From: Roseovarius nitratireducens
GTDB taxonomy: Bacteria; Pseudomonadota; Alphaproteobacteria; Rhodobacterales; Rhodobacteraceae
Reading direction: 5' to 3'
DNA: 64,000 nt
NCBI RefSeq assembly: GCF_002925845.1
Contig: NZ_PDNI01000058.1
Location: 260,276 to 324,275 of the forward strand
The translations under genes and the position numbers were made by a program. Under the pieces are notes generated by a model. It was not told where the DNA came from, did no database searches, and worked only from the letters and a program-made list of their open reading frames with translations. This document shows positions 51,284 through 62,487 of this stretch, in pieces. How positions within the stretch are numbered: position 1 is the first letter of the stretch; the number at the start of each line of letters is the position of its first letter.

Positions 51284-52498
51284 CTATTGCTGCGGTTCTT
51301 GGGGCAGCTCTGCGACGACGCGCATCAGGTCGTTGTCCGAGTCCGGGTCGGCGAGCGCGTAGCGCTCGGTCAGCGCATTGGGGGCCAGCGCCAAGTTCGC
51401 GGTTACCGCACCGCGCGGGCCTGCGGGGCCGTAATGATCGCCGTTCACGGCGAAATAGACTGCGCCGGATTCGCCCACGCGGATGGTCGGCGGCTCCTCG
51501 GTGCCGGGCACCTCGTAGGTGTCGCCCGCGTTCATGATTCCCTCGTAGATCACGCTGCCGTCGGCGGCGCGCACGCGCACCCAGGCCGGGCGCACGGCGA
51601 CGACCTGAACCTTGTCGGGCGCGCCTTCCACCACCTTTGGCACCACCGCCGGGGCATCATCGGTCGTCTGCTGTGCCGCGAGCAGGGCGCGTTCGATGGC
51701 GCTGTCGCGGTCGGCCTCGGGCGGGGCGGGGCTCAGCGTGCCCACCTTGCTCGGGTCGAGCATCGAGATCGGGGCGTCGCGCGCGACCATCACCGGCACC
51801 TCGAGCGGGCTGGGCCGATAGAGCCGTGTCAGCCGGTCCTCGCGCGGGGCCTCGAATCCGCTCGGGGCCGCGTCCGTGTCTACCGCTTGGTCCAGTGGAT
51901 CGAGTTCGGCAAGCACCAGCGGCGTGTTCTCTACTGGCGAGAGCCGGACCTGCTGCACCTGCCGAAGCACGCTCCAGCCGCCATAGCCGATGGCCCCGAT
52001 GAGCGCCACCAGGACCAAGGCCGAGCCGATGGCGCCCGGCTCGATCCGCGACAGCACGCTTTCGCGCGCGGGGGCGAAGGGTGTGCCTATGCCCGACAGG
52101 GAATCGCCCGCCGCAGGTCTGGACTTTGGTTCCTTCCGGGGCGCGGCGGGCCGGTAGCGTGACGACGCCTGTTCGGACATGCCATGCGCGATGGAAAATC
52201 CCGATTCAGTGCAGAACGCGGCAAAGGCGCGGTCAGGGTTCATGCCGAGATAGCGCGCGTAGGAGCGCACGTAACCGGGGATGAACCCGGGTGTGTCGAA
52301 AACGGAGGGGTCGGCATTCTCGATGGCGGCCACGTAATTGGCGCGGATGCGTAACTCGCGCTCGACATCCAGAAGCGATTTTCCAAGGGTGGCGCGTTCG
52401 CCGCGCATCAGGTCGCCTAGACGCAGGTCATAGGCGTCGAAACCGCGGATATCGGCCTCTTCGGTGTTCGTGTCGAGCGTCCGACGGCGGCCTATCAT
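51284..52498 (-). CDS. RodZ-like helix-turn-helix membrane protein (DUF4115)
   Basis: 404 residues. Cytoplasmic HTH of the RodZ type at about 25-95 ([50 protein letters not shown]), a transmembrane helix at 157-178, a long disordered periplasmic linker, and a C-terminal DUF4115 beta domain ([26 protein letters not shown]). RodZ links MreB to the envelope and sets rod shape. 70 bases upstream of ispG. Confidence 0.92.
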   Translation of the reverse strand: MIGRRRTLDTNTEEADIRGFDAYDLRLGDLMRGERATLGKSLLDVERELRIRANYVAAIENADPSVFDTPGFIPGYVRSYARYLGMNPDRAFAAFCTESGFSIAHGMSEQASSRYRPAAPRKEPKSRPAAGDSLSGIGTPFAPARESVLSRIEPGAIGSALVLVALIGAIGYGGWSVLRQVQQVRLSPVENTPLVLAELDPLDQAVDTDAAPSGFEAPREDRLTRLYRPSPLEVPVMVARDAPISMLDPSKVGTLSPAPPEADRDSAIERALLAAQQTTDDAPAVVPKVVEGAPDKVQVVAVRPAWVRVRAADGSVIYEGIMNAGDTYEVPGTEEPPTIRVGESGAVYFAVNGDHYGPAGPRGAVTANLALAPNALTERYALADPDSDNDLMRVVAELPQEPQQ

Positions 52499-52613
52499 GT
52501 GCCACGAGCCTCTTGCATGTCCCTGCCTAGGAACCGATATCTACGATTCGGCTTACAACCTTTTGTTTAGGACACGTTAACACAAGGCAAGCGGCATTGC
52601 ACGTCTGCGTGCT

Positions 52614-53849
52614 TCACCCGGCGCATTCGGCGCGATTCAGCGCACATTGGCTCCATAGTGCATCCATTCCGCGCACCAGCGCATCCATCTCGCGGGGACC
52701 ATGCACCGGCGATGGTGTAAAGCGCAGCCGTTCGGTGCCGCGCGGCACGGTGGGGAAATTGATCGGCTGCACGTAGATGCCGTAGCCGTCGAGCAGCATG
52801 TCCGAGAGCGCCTTGGTATGCACCGGGTCGCCCACGATCACCGGCACGATATGGCTGCCGTGGTCGATGATCGGCAGGCCCAGCCCCTTGAGCCGGGTCT
52901 TGAGGATCTTGGCCTGCGTCTGGTGACGCTCGCGCAGCTTTTGCCCCTCGGCGGTCTTGAGAAAGGCGACCGAGGCCCGCGCCCCCGCCGCGAGTGCCGG
53001 GGCGAGCGAGGTCGAGAAGATAAAGCCCGGCGCGTAGGAGCGCACCGCGTCGCACATCTTGGCGCTCGCGGCGATATAGCCGCCCATCACGCCATAGGCC
53101 TTGGCCAGCGTGCCGTTGATGATGTCGAGCCGGTGCATCAGGCGGTCGCGCTCGCAAATCCCTGCGCCGCGCGGGCCATACATGCCCACCGCGTGCACCT
53201 CGTCGATATAGGTCAGCGCGCCGAATTCATCCGCCAGATCGCAGATCGCCTCGATGGGGCCGAAATCGCCATCCATCGAGTAGACCGATTCGAAGGCGAT
53301 GAGCTTGGGCGCGGCGGGGTCGTCGGCGGACATCAACTCGCGCAGATGCGCCACATCATTGTGCCGGAAGATGCGTTTGGCGCCCCCGTTGCGGCGCACG
53401 CCCTCGATCATGCTCGCATGGTTGAGCGCGTCGGAATAGATGATGAGGCCGGGAAACAGCTTGGGCAGGGTGCTCAGCGTCGCGTCATTGGCGATATAGG
53501 CCGAGGTGAACAGCAGCGCCGCCTCCTTGCCGTGCAGATCGGCCAGTTCCGCCTCCAGCCGCTTGTGATAGACGGTGGTGCCGCTGATATTGCGCGTGCC
53601 GCCAGACCCGGCACCGGTGGCGTCGATCGCCTCGTGCATCGCCTCGAGCACCACCGGATGCTGCCCCATGCCGAGATAGTCATTGCCGCACCAGACGGTG
53701 ATCGGTTGGTCCGACCCGTCGGGCCTGCACCACGTGGCATGCGGGAAATTGCCGTTCTCGCGTTCGATGTCGATAAAGGTGCGATAGCGCCCCTCCTCGT
53801 GCAGACGCGCGATTGCCTGATCCAGCTTGGCCACGTAATCCACTGGCAT
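52614..53849 (-). CDS. hemA: 5-aminolevulinate synthase
   Basis: 411-residue PLP enzyme. [13 protein letters not shown]-type N-terminal block, [17 protein letters not shown] with the PLP aspartate, and the Schiff-base lysine K250 in [14 protein letters not shown]. Condenses glycine and succinyl-CoA, the C4 route to tetrapyrroles typical of alphaproteobacteria. An FNR-type palindrome lies 123-136 bases upstream. Divergent from the M20 dipeptidase. Confidence 0.97.
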   Translation of the reverse strand: MPVDYVAKLDQAIARLHEEGRYRTFIDIERENGNFPHATWCRPDGSDQPITVWCGNDYLGMGQHPVVLEAMHEAIDATGAGSGGTRNISGTTVYHKRLEAELADLHGKEAALLFTSAYIANDATLSTLPKLFPGLIIYSDALNHASMIEGVRRNGGAKRIFRHNDVAHLRELMSADDPAAPKLIAFESVYSMDGDFGPIEAICDLADEFGALTYIDEVHAVGMYGPRGAGICERDRLMHRLDIINGTLAKAYGVMGGYIAASAKMCDAVRSYAPGFIFSTSLAPALAAGARASVAFLKTAEGQKLRERHQTQAKILKTRLKGLGLPIIDHGSHIVPVIVGDPVHTKALSDMLLDGYGIYVQPINFPTVPRGTERLRFTPSPVHGPREMDALVRGMDALWSQCALNRAECAG

Positions 53850-53971
53850 GTCCTTCCCTTCGAGAGCCGTGGGTGCTTCGCCCCTATGCCCATTATCTAG
53901 TCAATTTCCGGGGGCTTGTATACCGTATCACCCGGATGAGAACAGGCTACAAAACGCCGCGACCCCTCACA

Positions 53972-53985
53972 TTGACATGGGTCAA
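53972..53985. promoter_or_regulatory. FNR/FnrL-type site in the hemA divergent region
   Basis: TTGACATGGGTCAA is TTGAC-N4-GTCAA, one base per half from the FNR consensus TTGAT-N4-ATCAA. hemA of Rhodobacter species is known to respond to FnrL. The centre is also about 46 bases upstream of a putative start for the M20 gene (TGGACA 53991, TACCCT 54013). Confidence 0.6.
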
Positions 53986-54060
53986 GCGTCTGGACAGCGC
54001 CGCCGCGCCTGTTACCCTCGCCGCTGATCACAGAATAAAACAGTCCGAAAGGCCCGGCCC

Positions 54061-55437
54061 ATGACCCTACCCGCGACGCTTGCGCATATCGACACCTCTC
54101 TCGACGCGGCGCTCGACCGGCTCACGGGGCTTCTGCGCATCCCCTCGATCTCGACCGACCCGGCCCATGCGGGCGATTGCGAGGCCGCCGCCGACTGGCT
54201 CGTGGCCGACCTGCAAAGCCTTGGCGTAAAGGCGGAAAAGCGCGCCACCCCGGGCCGTCCGATGGTGGTAGGCCATGTCGAGGGCGACGGGCCGCACCTG
54301 CTGTTCTACGGCCATTACGACGTGCAGCCCGTGGACCCGCTCGATCTGTGGCACAGCGATCCCTTCGCCCCCGAAATCCAGGACACCGATCAGGGCCGCG
54401 TGATCCGCGCGCGCGGTGCCTCGGATGACAAGGGGCAGCTCATGACCTTTGTCGAGGCGTGCCGTGCCTGGCAGGCGGTCAACGGCACGTTGCCCTGCCG
54501 GATCACTTTTTTCTTCGAGGGCGAGGAAGAATCTGGCTCGCCCTCGCTCATCCCCTTCCTGCGCGAGAACGCGGACGAGCTTTCCGCCGATCTCGCGCTG
54601 ATTTGCGATACCTCTATGGTGGCGCCCGGCGTGCCGTCGATCGCGTCGCAGCTTCGGGGTATGTTGAAGGACGAATTTACCATCCAGGGCCCCACCATCG
54701 ACCTGCATTCCGGCCATTACGGCGGCCCCGCACTCAACCCGTTGCGGGAAATCTCGCGCATCATCGCGTCGTTCCACGACGATCAGGGCCGCGTCGCGGT
54801 CGAGGGCTTTTACGAGGGCGTGCACGAGGTGCCGGGCGAGCTGCTGCGCCAATGGGAAGACTGCGGTTTCGACGAGGAGGAATACCTCTCCTCGGTGGGC
54901 ATGACGCAGCCACATGGCGAGGCGGGCTATTCCACGCTGGTGCAGCAATGGGCGCGTCCGACGCTGGAAATCAACGGGCTCTGGGGCGGCTACCAGGGCG
55001 CGGGCACCAAGACGGTGATCCCAAGCAAGGCGCACTGCAAGCTCACCTGTCGCCTCGTGGGGGATATGGACCCCGACACGCTGCGCCGGAAAATTCGCAA
55101 GCATGTGGAGGACCGGCTGTCGCCGGACGCGAAAATCAGCTGGGACCAGGACCTCGAAGGCTCTCCTGCGGTGGTGATGAACACCAACCGCCCCGAATTC
55201 GAGGCCGCGCGGCAAGCGCTGTCGGATGAATGGAATCGCGAGGCGGTACTCACAGGCATGGGCGGCTCGATCCCGGTCGCGGGGTTCTTCAAGGAGATCC
55301 TCGGGCTCGACGCCATGCTGATCGGCTTTGCGCAAGAGGATGACGCGATCCACTCGCCCAACGAGAAGTACAACGTGACGAGCTTTCACAAGGGTATCCG
55401 AAGCTGGGCACGTGTGCTTGACGCGCTGGCGAGATGA
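54061..55437 (+). CDS. M20 family dipeptidase/carboxypeptidase
   Basis: 458 residues. FYGHYDVQPVDPLDLW, RGASDDKGQ, FEGEEESGS and the C-terminal DDAIHSPNEKYNVTSFHKGI carry the two-zinc ligands and catalytic Glu of the M20 PepV/CPG2-like family with a dimerisation insert. Cytoplasmic hydrolase of dipeptides or acylated amino acids; exact substrate unknown. Stop overlaps the next gene by four bases. Confidence 0.9.
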   Translation: MTLPATLAHIDTSLDAALDRLTGLLRIPSISTDPAHAGDCEAAADWLVADLQSLGVKAEKRATPGRPMVVGHVEGDGPHLLFYGHYDVQPVDPLDLWHSDPFAPEIQDTDQGRVIRARGASDDKGQLMTFVEACRAWQAVNGTLPCRITFFFEGEEESGSPSLIPFLRENADELSADLALICDTSMVAPGVPSIASQLRGMLKDEFTIQGPTIDLHSGHYGGPALNPLREISRIIASFHDDQGRVAVEGFYEGVHEVPGELLRQWEDCGFDEEEYLSSVGMTQPHGEAGYSTLVQQWARPTLEINGLWGGYQGAGTKTVIPSKAHCKLTCRLVGDMDPDTLRRKIRKHVEDRLSPDAKISWDQDLEGSPAVVMNTNRPEFEAARQALSDEWNREAVLTGMGGSIPVAGFFKEILGLDAMLIGFAQEDDAIHSPNEKYNVTSFHKGIRSWARVLDALAR

Positions 55438-56297
55438 TCCCGGGCTTCACCGATCACCAGACCGATAACCTTGGCTACAGCATGGGCGGCGAGGGGCCGC
55501 CGCTGCTGCTTTTGCACGGGTTTCCGCAGACTCGCGCCATGTGGGCGCATATCGCACCGGAACTGGCGCGGAGCCACACCGTGATCTGCCCTGACCTGCC
55601 GGGATATGGCGCCTCGGCCAAGCCCGGCAGTCTGGACGCCTACAGCTTCCGCGCGATGGCGCGCGAGATGGCGGGTCTCATGGACAGCCTCGGTCATGAC
55701 CGCTTTGACCTCATCGGCCATGACCGGGGTGCACGGGTAGCCCACCGGCTCGCGCTCGATGCGGGCCACCGCGTGCTCAGCCTTGTGCTGATGGACATCA
55801 TCCCAACGCACACCCTGCTGTCCGATCTGCGCTGGCCGGTGGCGCAGTCCTATTACCACTGGTTCTTTCTTGCCCAGCCATACCCGTTCCCCGACCGCAT
55901 GATAGAGGCCGACCCGGACGCGTTCTTTCACGCCTGTCTTCTGGGGTGGGGCGGCGCGCAGCTCGCGGATTTCGATGCGGATCAACTGGCGCAATACCGC
56001 GCGGCGTGGCGCGACCCCGACACCATCCGGGGCATGTGCAACGATTATCGCGCCACGCTCGCCCGTGACATGGCCGATGACAGCGCCGATGCGGACGCCT
56101 GCATCGCCTGTCCCACGCTGGTCCTTTACGGTGCGCAGGGCGCGATGGCCCGGCACTACGACGTGCCCGCCGCGTGGGCCCCGAAATGCCGCCATATGCA
56201 GGCACAGGCGGTCCCCGGCGGCCATTTTTTCCCCGACACCAACCCCACCGCCACCTGCACCGCCCTACAGCCGTTCCTCGACGCGCGCGCGCGTTGA
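55434..56297 (+). CDS. Haloacetate (fluoroacetate) dehalogenase-like alpha/beta-hydrolase
   Basis: 287 residues. LLLLHGFPQTRAMW oxyanion turn; nucleophile D97 in GHDRGAR, R98 and R101 that bind the carboxylate, acid D121, HW at 142-143, W172, Y205, and H264 in PGGHFF. These align in order and spacing with the active-site set known for fluoroacetate dehalogenase (Asp, Arg, Arg, Asp, His-Trp, Trp, Tyr, His). Epoxide hydrolases share the Asp nucleophile but not the HW/W/Y halide pocket. Start overlaps the M20 gene (ATGA). Confidence 0.85.
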   Translation: MIPGFTDHQTDNLGYSMGGEGPPLLLLHGFPQTRAMWAHIAPELARSHTVICPDLPGYGASAKPGSLDAYSFRAMAREMAGLMDSLGHDRFDLIGHDRGARVAHRLALDAGHRVLSLVLMDIIPTHTLLSDLRWPVAQSYYHWFFLAQPYPFPDRMIEADPDAFFHACLLGWGGAQLADFDADQLAQYRAAWRDPDTIRGMCNDYRATLARDMADDSADADACIACPTLVLYGAQGAMARHYDVPAAWAPKCRHMQAQAVPGGHFFPDTNPTATCTALQPFLDARAR

Positions 56298-56343
56298 AAC
56301 AGGTCGAGAACGGCGTGCGTGACTCTCGCTCAATAACCAGTGT

Positions 56344-56361
56344 ATTGTTAATTTTAACAAT
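56344..56361. promoter_or_regulatory. Perfect palindrome ATTGTTAA-TT-TTAACAAT before the TRAP operon
   Basis: Eight-base arms with a 2-base spacer, 77-94 bases upstream of the first TRAP gene, in an AT-rich patch. Likely repressor or activator operator; GntR-type regulators often use such sites. Confidence 0.6.
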
Positions 56362-56393
56362 GGCTTACCGGACTCATTTGACATGTGGATCAG

Positions 56394-56410
56394 TTCGAGA
56401 CAGGCTCGAA
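56394..56410. promoter_or_regulatory. Second palindrome TTCGAG-N5-CTCGAA before the TRAP operon
   Basis: Perfect six-base arms 28-44 bases upstream of the ATG, close to where transcription should start. Candidate second operator. Confidence 0.45.
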
Positions 56411-56437
56411 GGGTAGGTTAACTGCAGGGAGAAAATT

Positions 56438-57457
56438 ATGACACCATTCGTCAAACGCACATTCACGGCGCTCGCCACTACCAGTATTCTGGCCCTCGGC
56501 GCGACCGCCGCGACCGCCGATACATGGCGATACGCCTTTGAGGAGGCGCTTGAGGACGTGCAGGGCGTCTTTGCCCAGAAATTCAAGGAAGAGGTCGAGG
56601 CCAATTCCGACCACCAGGTGCAACTCTTCCCCTATGGCACGCTCGGTGAATCCGCCGATACGATGGAACAGGCGCAGGCCGGCATCCTGCAGTTCGTCGA
56701 TCAGAGCCCGGGTTTCACCGGCTCGCTCATCCCCGAGGCGCAGGTCTTTTTCGTCCCCTACCTGCTGCCGCAGGACACCCAGGCGCTCGGTGAATTTTTC
56801 CGCACCTCGAAGGCGGTCAACGAAATGTTTCCCGAGCTTTATGCTGAGCAAGGGCTGGAGCTGCTGGCCATGTTCCCAGAGGGCGAGGTCTGTGTGACCA
56901 CGCAGGAACCGGTGACCGAACCCGCAGACCTAAACGAGGTCAAGGTGCGCGTGATGACCAACCCGCTGCTTGTCGAAAGCTATCAGGCGTTTGGTGCGAC
57001 ACCCACGCCGCTGCCGTGGGGCGAGGTTTACGGCGCGCTCCAGACCGGCATCATTCAGGGGCAGGAAAACCCGATGTTCTGGAACTGGTCCGCCAACATG
57101 TATGAGGTGTCCGAGGTCATCACCTGTCTGGGCCACAACAACTTTACCACCGCCGTTATGGCCAATCAGAACTTCTATGACGGCCTCTCGGACGGGGAGC
57201 AACAGGTCGTGCAGGATGCGATCGACGTGGCGTTCGATCACATCATCGACTACCAGAAAGGGCTGCACGAAGAGAGCATCAAGAAAATCAAGGACGCCAA
57301 GCCCGAGATCGAAATCAACGTGCTCAGCAAAGAGCAGCGTCAGCCGTTCATCGAGGCTGGCAAACAGGTCGAAGACCGCTTCATCGAAATGACCGGTGAG
57401 AGCGGCAAGAAGATCCTTGACCAGATGAAGGCCGACCTCGAGGCCGTGACCGAATAA
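56438..57457 (+). CDS. teaA: TRAP substrate-binding protein, TeaA-like (ectoine type)
   Basis: 339 residues; signal peptide to about residue 27, then ADTWRYAFEEALEDVQGVFAQKF. The mature sequence follows closely what I recall of Halomonas elongata TeaA: WRYA.EE start, ILQFVDQSPGFTGSLIPEAQ, VMTNPLL, PLPWGEVYGALQTGIIQGQENP. These hold the ectoine-contacting Glu, Phe, Arg and Trp residues. Binds compatible solutes in the periplasm and delivers them to the DctQM-type permease. First gene of a four-gene operon. Confidence 0.85.
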   Translation: MTPFVKRTFTALATTSILALGATAATADTWRYAFEEALEDVQGVFAQKFKEEVEANSDHQVQLFPYGTLGESADTMEQAQAGILQFVDQSPGFTGSLIPEAQVFFVPYLLPQDTQALGEFFRTSKAVNEMFPELYAEQGLELLAMFPEGEVCVTTQEPVTEPADLNEVKVRVMTNPLLVESYQAFGATPTPLPWGEVYGALQTGIIQGQENPMFWNWSANMYEVSEVITCLGHNNFTTAVMANQNFYDGLSDGEQQVVQDAIDVAFDHIIDYQKGLHEESIKKIKDAKPEIEINVLSKEQRQPFIEAGKQVEDRFIEMTGESGKKILDQMKADLEAVTE

Positions 57458-57472
57458 CACCGGCACCACATC

Positions 57473-57499
57473 GGGGGCGGCCCGCATCCCGCCGCCCCC
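57473..57499 (+). promoter_or_regulatory. Hairpin between binding-protein and permease genes
   Basis: GGGGGCGGC and GCCGCCCCC pair around a 9-base loop, 16 bases past the stop. Such intercistronic stems usually stabilise the binding-protein mRNA and reduce read-through into the permease genes. Confidence 0.6.
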
Positions 57500-57541
57500 G
57501 CACCCATATTTTACAATTGATATTCACGGGGAGGGTCAGCC

Positions 57542-58168
57542 GTGAACGACAAGCCTGAAACGGACGGCGCGTCACCGCCGGAACGCAATAGCCGAGGTGC
57601 GCAGCCGTCAGAGGCATATGTCTCGACGCTGCCCGGGTTCCTCGGCACCATCGACAACCTGATTGCGCGCGTCGAGGCGATCATGCTTGCGGTCGGCGTT
57701 CTTCTCATGGCGGCCAATACCGTCGCCAACGTGGTGGGGCGTTTCGTCTTTCAGAACAGCATCTTCTTTTCCGAAGAACTTAACCGCATCCTGATCATCC
57801 TGATCACCTTCGCGGGTATCAGTTATGCCGCACGCCAGGGCCGGCACATCCGCATGTCGGCAATCTACGACGCGCTGCCGCCCAAGGCGCGCAAATTCAT
57901 GATGATCGTGATCGCGCTGGTGACGGCGGTGTTCATGCTGGGGCTTTGTTATTACTCCTTCAATTACATCCTAACGCAGGCGGGGCGCGGCCGTGTCCTG
58001 CCTTCGCTGCAAATCCCCGTATGGATCACCCTCGTCTGGGTGCCCGTCGGCTTCTTCATGACCGGGCTGCAATACCTGCTCACGGCCATCAAGAACATCC
58101 TGTCCAAGGATATCTACCTCTCGACCGCCGTGCTTGAGGGATATGACGACAACGAGATGGAGGTCTGA
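57542..58168 (+). CDS. teaB: TRAP transporter small permease (TeaB/DctQ-like)
   Basis: 208 residues from GTG 57542 with GGGAGGG upstream. Four transmembrane helices after a polar N-terminus of about 35 residues; [23 protein letters not shown] is the DctQ signature. Forms the small subunit with the large permease. Confidence 0.9.
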   Translation: MNDKPETDGASPPERNSRGAQPSEAYVSTLPGFLGTIDNLIARVEAIMLAVGVLLMAANTVANVVGRFVFQNSIFFSEELNRILIILITFAGISYAARQGRHIRMSAIYDALPPKARKFMMIVIALVTAVFMLGLCYYSFNYILTQAGRGRVLPSLQIPVWITLVWVPVGFFMTGLQYLLTAIKNILSKDIYLSTAVLEGYDDNEMEV

Positions 58169-58171
58169 GCC

Positions 58172-59458
58172 ATGGCTGTCACGATTTTCTCGATCATGAT
58201 CGTCCTGCTTCTCCTCGGCTTTCCGATGATGATCCCGCTCATCGTCGGGGCCTTCGTGGGCTTCTACACGCTGTTCGGCGGCTTTGGTCAGCTTGAGACG
58301 ATGATTCAACAGATCATGGCGGGTATCCGCCCCGCCTCGCTGATCGCGGTACCGATGTTCATCTTTGCCGCCGACATCATGACGCGCGGGCAATCGGCGG
58401 GGCGGCTGATCGACCTCGTGATGGCCTTCGTGGGCCACCTCAAGGGGGGGCTCGCGGTCTCGACGGCGGCGGCCTGCACGATGTTCGGCGCGGTCTCGGG
58501 CTCGACCCAGGCGACGGTGGTCGCCATCGGCTCGCCGCTGCGGCCCCGGATGCAGAAGGCCGGCTATAACGACAGTTTCATCCTCGCGCTGATCGTCAAC
58601 TCGTCGGACATCGCGTTCCTGATCCCGCCCTCCATCGGGATGATCATCTACGGCGTCGTATCCAACACCTCGATTGCCGAGCTGTTCATCGCGGGCATCG
58701 GGCCGGGGCTGCTGATCCTCGTGCTCTTCTCGTTCTATTCGTGGCTCTACGCGGTGCGCCACAACGTGCCCACCGAGGACAAGACAAGCTGGCCGGACCG
58801 CGCCCGTGCCATTCAGCACGCGCTCTGGCCGCTGGGCTTTCCGCTGATCATCATCGGCGGCATCTATGGCGGCATCTTCAGCCCGACAGAGGCGGCGGCA
58901 GCCTGCGTGCTCTACGCGCTCATCCTCGAAGTGCTGGTGTTTCGCTCGCTCGACCTCTCGGGCGTCTACGACACGGCGAAATCCACCGGGCTGATCACGG
59001 CGGTGGTGTTCATTCTCGTGGGTGTCGGGGCGGCGTTTTCATGGGTGATTTCCTTTGCCCAGATTCCGCAGGAAATCCTCGGGTCCATAGGCATCGACCA
59101 GATGGGACAGATCGGCGTGCTCTTTGTCATCTCCATCGCCTTTTTCATCGGCTGCATGTTTGTCGATCCGATCGTGGTGATCCTCGTGATGGTGCCGATT
59201 TTTGCGCCGGTGGTGGACTCCGTGGGCCTCGATCCGGTGCTGGTGGGCACGATCATCACGCTTCAGGTCGCCATCGGCTCGGCCACGCCGCCCTTTGGCT
59301 GTGACATCTTTACCGCTATCGCGGTATTCAAGCGGCCGTATTGGGAGGTGATCCGCGGCACGCCGCCCTTCATCTTCATCCTGCTCTCGGTCGCCGTGGC
59401 GCTGATCTACTTCCCGCAGATCGCGCTTTTCCTGCGCGACCTGGCCTTCGCGAAATAA
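58172..59458 (+). CDS. teaC: TRAP transporter large permease (TeaC/DctM-like)
   Basis: 428 residues with about twelve hydrophobic helices; GAVSGSTQATVVAIGSPLRP, LIPPSIGMIIYGVVSNTSIAELFIAG and FSPTEAAAACVLYAL are DctM blocks. Na+-driven transport subunit. Starts three bases after the small permease stop. Confidence 0.93.
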   Translation: MAVTIFSIMIVLLLLGFPMMIPLIVGAFVGFYTLFGGFGQLETMIQQIMAGIRPASLIAVPMFIFAADIMTRGQSAGRLIDLVMAFVGHLKGGLAVSTAAACTMFGAVSGSTQATVVAIGSPLRPRMQKAGYNDSFILALIVNSSDIAFLIPPSIGMIIYGVVSNTSIAELFIAGIGPGLLILVLFSFYSWLYAVRHNVPTEDKTSWPDRARAIQHALWPLGFPLIIIGGIYGGIFSPTEAAAACVLYALILEVLVFRSLDLSGVYDTAKSTGLITAVVFILVGVGAAFSWVISFAQIPQEILGSIGIDQMGQIGVLFVISIAFFIGCMFVDPIVVILVMVPIFAPVVDSVGLDPVLVGTIITLQVAIGSATPPFGCDIFTAIAVFKRPYWEVIRGTPPFIFILLSVAVALIYFPQIALFLRDLAFAK

Positions 59459-59474
59459 CCCCGAGGAGAACAGC

Positions 59475-59912
59475 ATGTTCAAATCGATTCTCGTGCCCTT
59501 CGACGGCTCGCCCAACGCGAAGAAAGCGCTCGACAAGGCAATCGAAATGGCCCGCCTCACCGACGCGGCTTTGACCATCCTGACGGTCTACCGCCACCAC
59601 TCGATGCTCGAGGCGTCGCTGTCGATGGTGCGGCCCAGTGATCCAGGCAATCTCGACGACATCATGTCGGCCCACGCCACGGAGGTCGCCGAGTATGCCA
59701 AGAAACACGCCGTCGAGGCTGGCTTTGGCGAGGTTCGTGCCTTCGTCACATCCGGCCCGACCTCGCGCACCATTGTCAAATTCGCCAAGGAACACGAGAA
59801 CGACCTGATCGTGATCGGCAGCCGCGGCATGGGCTCGGTCGAGGGTTATCTGCTCGGCAGTGTTTCGCACAAGGTGACAGGGCTGTCTGACATCCCCGTT
59901 CTGGTGGTCTGA
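59475..59912 (+). CDS. teaD: UspA-type universal stress protein (TeaD-like)
   Basis: 145 residues. ILVPFDGSPNAKKALDKAIEMA at the N-terminus and the ATP-binding GSRGMGSVEGYLLGSVSHKV near 116-135 (G-2x-G-9x-G-S). In Halomonas, TeaD is an ATP-binding regulator of the TeaABC ectoine transporter; the identical gene order here supports that role. Confidence 0.9.
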   Translation: MFKSILVPFDGSPNAKKALDKAIEMARLTDAALTILTVYRHHSMLEASLSMVRPSDPGNLDDIMSAHATEVAEYAKKHAVEAGFGEVRAFVTSGPTSRTIVKFAKEHENDLIVIGSRGMGSVEGYLLGSVSHKVTGLSDIPVLVV

Positions 59913-59957
59913 CAGGCATCGGACGGGTGCGGAACATCATCCAAACGGGATAAAGAG

Positions 59958-60034
59958 TGGCGCGGTTGACGGGGCTCGAACCCGCGACCTCCGGCGTGAC
60001 AGGCCGGCACTCTAACCAACTGAGCTACAACCGC
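59958..60034 (-). tRNA. tRNA-Asp (anticodon GTC), second copy
   Basis: Reverse-strand 77-base gene with encoded CCA, identical to 47951-48027. Lies 45 bases past the stress-protein stop and convergent with that operon. Confidence 0.98.
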
Positions 60035-60130
60035 GTGAGCGGCTGGATAGGCAAGCTGCGCGCCGCCGTCAATCCCGAAATCTCGGGGTGCGCGCATTTC
60101 CCGTCACCCGGGCTCAGGGGCGTCCCGGCC

Positions 60131-62296
<2,166 letters not shown>

Positions 62297-62487
62297 CGGC
62301 GTGGTGTCCCCTCGGCTGGCGCTTTGCGCGCCTGTTTATGCGATCGGCGGGCCGGGGGAAAGGGGCCATGCCGGAGGGTGCGAGCGGTGCGCGGCGGATG
62401 GGGTATTTGGCCCAAGAAGAAGACAGGGCGCTTGACCTTGCCCTGCGGATCGCCTTGCCTGTCGGGATGCGGGGCCGGGAGGGCAGG

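Noticed and set aside
56378-56393. FNR-like site TTGACATGTGGATCAG before the TRAP operon
   Set aside because: The second half does not pair with the first at the required 4-base spacing.
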